This document shows, one piece after another, positions 32,129 through 35,113 of a stretch of DNA of 35,113 nucleotides. The stretch is from Anaerolineae bacterium (lineage in GTDB: Bacteria > Chloroflexota > Anaerolineae > Anaerolineales > Anaerolineaceae). Within the stretch, counting starts at the first letter, position 1. Each line of letters begins with the position of its first letter. The notes under the pieces are model-generated. The model was not told the DNA's origin, did no database searches, and saw only the letters and a program-made list of their open reading frames with translations. The stretch is from the NCBI GenBank assembly GCA_013177815.1, contig JABLXM010000011.1, positions 1 to 35,113 on the forward strand. The letters are read 5' to 3'. The translations under genes and the position numbers were made by a program.

Positions 32129-32828
32129 GAAGATATTGATCGTCGAGGATGAACAGACGCTACTTGAAACACTGGCATACAATCTGCGCAAGCAAAGTTA
32201 TGAAGTCATTACGAGTAGCGATGGTCATTCAGCCATCAAAGCTGCCCGGCAACACCACCCGGACCTGATCATCCTGGACATCATGCTGCCAGGGCTGGAT
32301 GGGTTCGAGGTGTGCCGCATCCTGCGGCAAGAAATGACAACCCCGGTGCTGATGTTAACGGCACGCGACGATGAAATCGACCGCATCGTCGGTTTGGAGG
32401 TCGGAGCAGATGACTACCTGACCAAACCATTCAGCATGCGCGAACTACTGGCTCGCGTAAAAGCCTTATTGCGGCGCATTCGACTGATACGAGAGGAGAT
32501 GGGGGGACCAACCAGCAAGGATACGCACCAGATCTACACGTTCGACAACCTGATCGTCGATACCGCACGGCGGGAAATCCGCCTCAACGAGCAGGTGGTG
32601 CCGCTGAAGCCGAAGGAATATGAGTTGTTACTTTATTTCTCGCAACATCGCGGTCAGGTGCTGACGCGCGACCTGATCCTGGAACGGGTGTGGGGGTGGG
32701 AATACATCGGCGACAGCCGGACGGTAGACGTTCACATCCGATGGCTGCGAGAGAAACTGGAAGTCGACCCGGCAAATCCAAAACGCTTCATCACGGTACG
32801 AGGCGCAGGCTACCGCTTCGAAGGATAA
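32121..32828 (+). CDS. phoB: PhoB/OmpR-family response regulator
   Basis: 235-aa transcriptional response regulator. The receiver domain (1-120) has the acidic pocket E9-D10, phospho-acceptor D53 ([13 protein letters not shown]), the conserved Thr in [12 protein letters not shown] and Lys in [13 protein letters not shown]. The C-terminal winged helix (about 145-234) has [19 protein letters not shown] and the recognition-helix region [15 protein letters not shown]. The GRRAGYRF-type end is [18 protein letters not shown] four bases upstream fixes the start. It overlaps the glycosyltransferase gene by 8 bp, so it is probably co-transcribed with the polysaccharide genes. With the PhoR-like kinase and the pstS-like gene it makes a phosphate-starvation regulator likely. 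Confidence 0.93.
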   Translation: MAEKILIVEDEQTLLETLAYNLRKQSYEVITSSDGHSAIKAARQHHPDLIILDIMLPGLDGFEVCRILRQEMTTPVLMLTARDDEIDRIVGLEVGADDYLTKPFSMRELLARVKALLRRIRLIREEMGGPTSKDTHQIYTFDNLIVDTARREIRLNEQVVPLKPKEYELLLYFSQHRGQVLTRDLILERVWGWEYIGDSRTVDVHIRWLREKLEVDPANPKRFITVRGAGYRFEG

Positions 32829-32832
32829 CCAT

Positions 32833-34590
32833 ATGCCGAAGTCTCTCCGTTGGAGGGTCGCGACCTTCTACATTCTACTCATCGTTCTGGTGATGGGGGG
32901 ACTCGGAATCTTCCTGATCAATTATTCGAAGAACTCTTATCTCAATAACGTTCACGACAACTTATCCGCTGACGCCAAAATGTTGGCGATCCAAACCGCC
33001 CCGGCGCTGATCGAAGGCGACTATGAAAAGATCGATGCGCTGGCAGCGCAATACGCGGAAAACCTATACCTGCGTGTGACCATCATCCAAACCGACGGCA
33101 CAGTCATCGCGGAATCCAACCGCGAGGTGATGGGAATGGAAAACCACCTGCTGCGACCCGAAGTACAAGAGGCTCTGTTGGGGCAGGAAGGTTACGCGGT
33201 TCGCACCAGCGCATCGGTCGGAAGCGAATTCATCTATCTGGCTCAGCCAATCTACGACGGTGAAGGACGCATCATCGGCATTGCAAGGGTATCGGTGCCG
33301 ACCGAAGCCGTCAACCGATATACCAATGACGTGATCAAAACTATCGCCGCTGCATTCTTGATCGCCGCCCTGGCATCAGCACTCATCGCGATCCTACTAA
33401 GCAACATCACCACGCGAAAACTGAGTGGTCTGACACAGATGGTGCAAAAAATGACGCGCGGTGAGATGCGCGAACTACCGCCGAGTTCCTCCGGTGACGA
33501 AGTGGGACAGCTCAATCGTGCGTTTGGCACGCTGATGGAACAACTGAATCAACAGATTGATGATCTGAAAACAGAACGGGCGCGTTTATCGGCAGTGCTG
33601 ATCAATATGACAGACGCGATTCTGATCGTCGACCGGGACTGCATCGTGCAACTCATCAACCCGGCGGCGCAACGGATCTTTGGCGTGAAGGATGCGAACC
33701 CGGTGGGCAAGTCACTGGTGGAGATCATCCGCAATCACCAGTTCGTGGAATTGTGGCGCAAAAGCCTGGAGAGCGGCACGCAACAGGTCATGACCCTGGA
33801 AATGCCCCCAGATCGGTTATTCATACAGGGAATCGCCTCTCCGTTGGAAATGGAAGAGCCGAAATCGATCTTATTGGTATTTCAAGACCTGACACGCGTG
33901 CGACGATTGGAAATCGTACGGCGGGACTTCGTGAGCAACGTATCGCATGAATTACGGACACCGCTGGCATCCATGAAAGCGGTAACCGAAACTTTGCTGG
34001 AAGGCGCGTTGGATGATCCTCCCGCTGCGAAACAGTTCTTGATCCGGCTCGAAAACGAGATCGACAACCTGACCCAACTGGTGCAGGAACTGCTGGAACT
34101 TTCACGGATCGAATCCGGGCGGGTGCCGGTGGCGCTGAAACCGATCTCACCCGCCGAGCTGGTGGCAAAATCGGCAGAACGGATGCAGTTGCAGGCGGAA
34201 CGCGCCGGCATCGATTTGGTGATCGATGTGTCGCCGGAGCTTCCGTTCGTCAAGGCAGATCCATCACGAATGGCGCAGGTGTTGGTAAACCTGATACACA
34301 ACGCGATCAAATTCACGAACCCCGGCGGGACAATTACCATCCGATCCTACCTCAATTCCAACATGGTGATCTTCGTAGTGGAGGATACCGGGGTGGGAAT
34401 CGAGCCGGACAACCTTGACCGCATTTTCGAAAGGTTCTATAAAACCGACCCGGCACGATCCGGTGGTGGAACCGGGCTGGGGTTATCGATTGCGCGGCAC
34501 CTGGTGGAAACGCATGGGGGCAAAGTGTGGGCAGAGAGCACCTTGGGAGTTGGGAGTAAATTCTTCTTTTCACTACCGATCGCGTGTTAA
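32833..34590 (+). CDS. phoR: PhoR-type sensor histidine kinase
   Basis: 585-aa membrane histidine kinase. An N-terminal helix (about residues 9-32) and a second helix (about 171-192) bracket an extracytoplasmic sensor of roughly 140 residues. HAMP follows (TRKLSGLTQMVQKMTRGEM...), then PAS (from VLINMTDAILIVDRD). HisKA has H372 in VSHELRTPLASM. The HATPase has the N box (NLIHNAIKFTNPGG), G1 (DTGVGIEPDNLDRIFERFY) and G2 (GGGTGLGLSIARHLVETHGG). The four-base gap to the regulator gene and AAGGA upstream support a coupled two-component operon. It should phosphorylate the adjacent PhoB-like regulator. An extracytoplasmic domain this large indicates direct sensing or interaction outside the membrane. 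Confidence 0.93.
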   Translation: MPKSLRWRVATFYILLIVLVMGGLGIFLINYSKNSYLNNVHDNLSADAKMLAIQTAPALIEGDYEKIDALAAQYAENLYLRVTIIQTDGTVIAESNREVMGMENHLLRPEVQEALLGQEGYAVRTSASVGSEFIYLAQPIYDGEGRIIGIARVSVPTEAVNRYTNDVIKTIAAAFLIAALASALIAILLSNITTRKLSGLTQMVQKMTRGEMRELPPSSSGDEVGQLNRAFGTLMEQLNQQIDDLKTERARLSAVLINMTDAILIVDRDCIVQLINPAAQRIFGVKDANPVGKSLVEIIRNHQFVELWRKSLESGTQQVMTLEMPPDRLFIQGIASPLEMEEPKSILLVFQDLTRVRRLEIVRRDFVSNVSHELRTPLASMKAVTETLLEGALDDPPAAKQFLIRLENEIDNLTQLVQELLELSRIESGRVPVALKPISPAELVAKSAERMQLQAERAGIDLVIDVSPELPFVKADPSRMAQVLVNLIHNAIKFTNPGGTITIRSYLNSNMVIFVVEDTGVGIEPDNLDRIFERFYKTDPARSGGGTGLGLSIARHLVETHGGKVWAESTLGVGSKFFFSLPIAC

Positions 34591-34678
34591 TATCCAGATT
34601 TATGAACGAATTATGATCAACTCCGGATAAAAAGGGAATGAATAGCCCAATTTTCTTCGCCGCTGCTATTACCCACCC

Positions 34679-34727
34679 TTAACCCCACTTCATAATTTGT
34701 TAACCTGAATTTTCCATAACCTTAAAC
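34679..34727 (+). promoter_or_regulatory. Candidate Pho box array upstream of pstS
   Basis: Five TT-initiated elements start at 34679 (TTAACC), 34689 (TTCATA), 34700 (TTAACC), 34711 (TTTCCATAACC) and 34722 (TTAAAC), spaced 10, 11, 11 and 11 bp. Direct TTAAC-like repeats at 11-bp steps are the known architecture of PhoB/PhoP sites. The PstS-like gene begins 53 bp downstream, and the PhoBR-like pair is immediately upstream. Confidence 0.6.
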
Positions 34728-34779
34728 TGCGGATGATACCATCAGGACGCTTACCTCATATTCCTAAAGGAGAAGAAAC

Positions 34780-35113
34780 ATGAATAGAAAGTTGTTCGTT
34801 CTGATTGCTGTCCTGATGGTTGCCAGTATGGTGCTGGCTGCCTGCGGTCCGACAGCAACCGAGGCTCCTGTTGAGCCCACCGCAGCCCCAGCAGACACCA
34901 AGGCACCCGAAGCAACAATGGCGCCCGAGGCGACTGTGGAACCCACTGAAGAAGAGATGATGAATCCGCTCTTCGATCCCGCCCTCCTCGAAGGCTCGAT
35001 CTACGAAGCCGGTTCGTCCACGGTATATCCACTGGCACTGCGCATCGCTGAAGACTTCCAGGCGGAAGGCTTCACCGGCGAGTTCAAACTCGACTCGATC
35101 GGCTCCGGCGCCG
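34780..35113 (+). CDS. pstS: PstS-like phosphate-binding lipoprotein, 3' truncated
   Basis: The first 111 codons are visible; the gene runs off the window. A lipoprotein signal peptide ends at lipobox L19-A-A-C22. A low-complexity acidic Pro/Ala/Thr linker follows (APVEPTAAPADTKAPEATM and similar, to about residue 65), typical of Chloroflexi solute-binding proteins. The mature domain then begins, with YEAGSSTVYPLALRIAEDF and DSIGSGA matching the phosphate-binding loops of PstS (AGSST and GSGAG). It would deliver phosphate to a PstCAB ABC transporter presumably encoded beyond the edge. AAAGGAGAAG upstream of ATG 34780 is a good ribosome binding site. Its neighbour PhoBR and the repeat array upstream suggest phosphate control. 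Confidence 0.9.
   Translation, partial: MNRKLFVLIAVLMVASMVLAACGPTATEAPVEPTAAPADTKAPEATMAPEATVEPTEEEMMNPLFDPALLEGSIYEAGSSTVYPLALRIAEDFQAEGFTGEFKLDSIGSGA

Overview
The window reads as a chromosomal segment of a Gram-negative-like or monoderm member of the Chloroflexota, probably Anaerolineae. This is an inference. It rests on the mixture of RNase Y, a GAF-PAS-class III cyclase, a TgpA-like transglutaminase, Pro/Thr/Glu-rich lipoprotein linkers, immune-inhibitor-A-like metalloprotease and Wzz/Wzy-type polysaccharide genes, at moderate GC. No rRNA, tRNA, transposase, CRISPR array or prophage gene was seen.

Left part (1-12.2 kb), general cell functions. A 5'-truncated metallo-beta-lactamase-fold hydrolase faces rny and recX. 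After an AT-rich gap come two small membrane proteins and a PfkB-type kinase with an altered GAGD motif. A GAF-PAS-adenylate/guanylate cyclase lies behind a DUF3488/transglutaminase membrane protein on the minus strand. The latter is divergent from a PAP2 phosphatase plus YtxH-like pair, and the two promoters appear to overlap at their -10 boxes. A membrane-anchored HExxH protease follows.

Middle part (12.2-26.6 kb), minus-strand surface polysaccharide locus. A Wzz-like and a Wzy-like gene overlap each other. A lipoprotein gene and a bidirectional terminator separate them from a tightly packed eight-gene block (25.82 to 15.41 kb). In transcription order the block holds two tandem O-antigen-ligase-like/TPR membrane proteins, a cupin, a DegT-type sugar aminotransferase, a SAM methyltransferase, a GT4 glycosyltransferase, a WecG/TagA-type glycosyltransferase and a polyprenyl-phosphate sugar phosphotransferase. 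Most junctions overlap (ATGA, TAGTG), which suggests one mRNA and translational coupling. A sugar N-formyltransferase-like gene sits at the head. No Wzx flippase is present.

Right part (26.7-35.1 kb), plus strand. A fused medium-chain-dehydrogenase/Gfo-Idh-MocA oxidoreductase, a heparinase II/III-family protein and a WbuB-like GT4 run directly into a PhoB-type response regulator (8-bp overlap) and a PhoR-type kinase. A truncated PstS-like phosphate-binding lipoprotein follows. Its leader has five TT-starting elements at 10-11-bp steps, like a Pho box array.

Two points stand out. First, a perfect 9-bp-arm inverted repeat encloses the -10 box of the rightward polysaccharide/PhoBR operon and covers the -35 region of the divergent formyltransferase promoter. 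Second, the phosphate-sensing system appears to be physically coupled to the exopolysaccharide operon. Together these suggest a regulated surface-polysaccharide programme tied to phosphate status.
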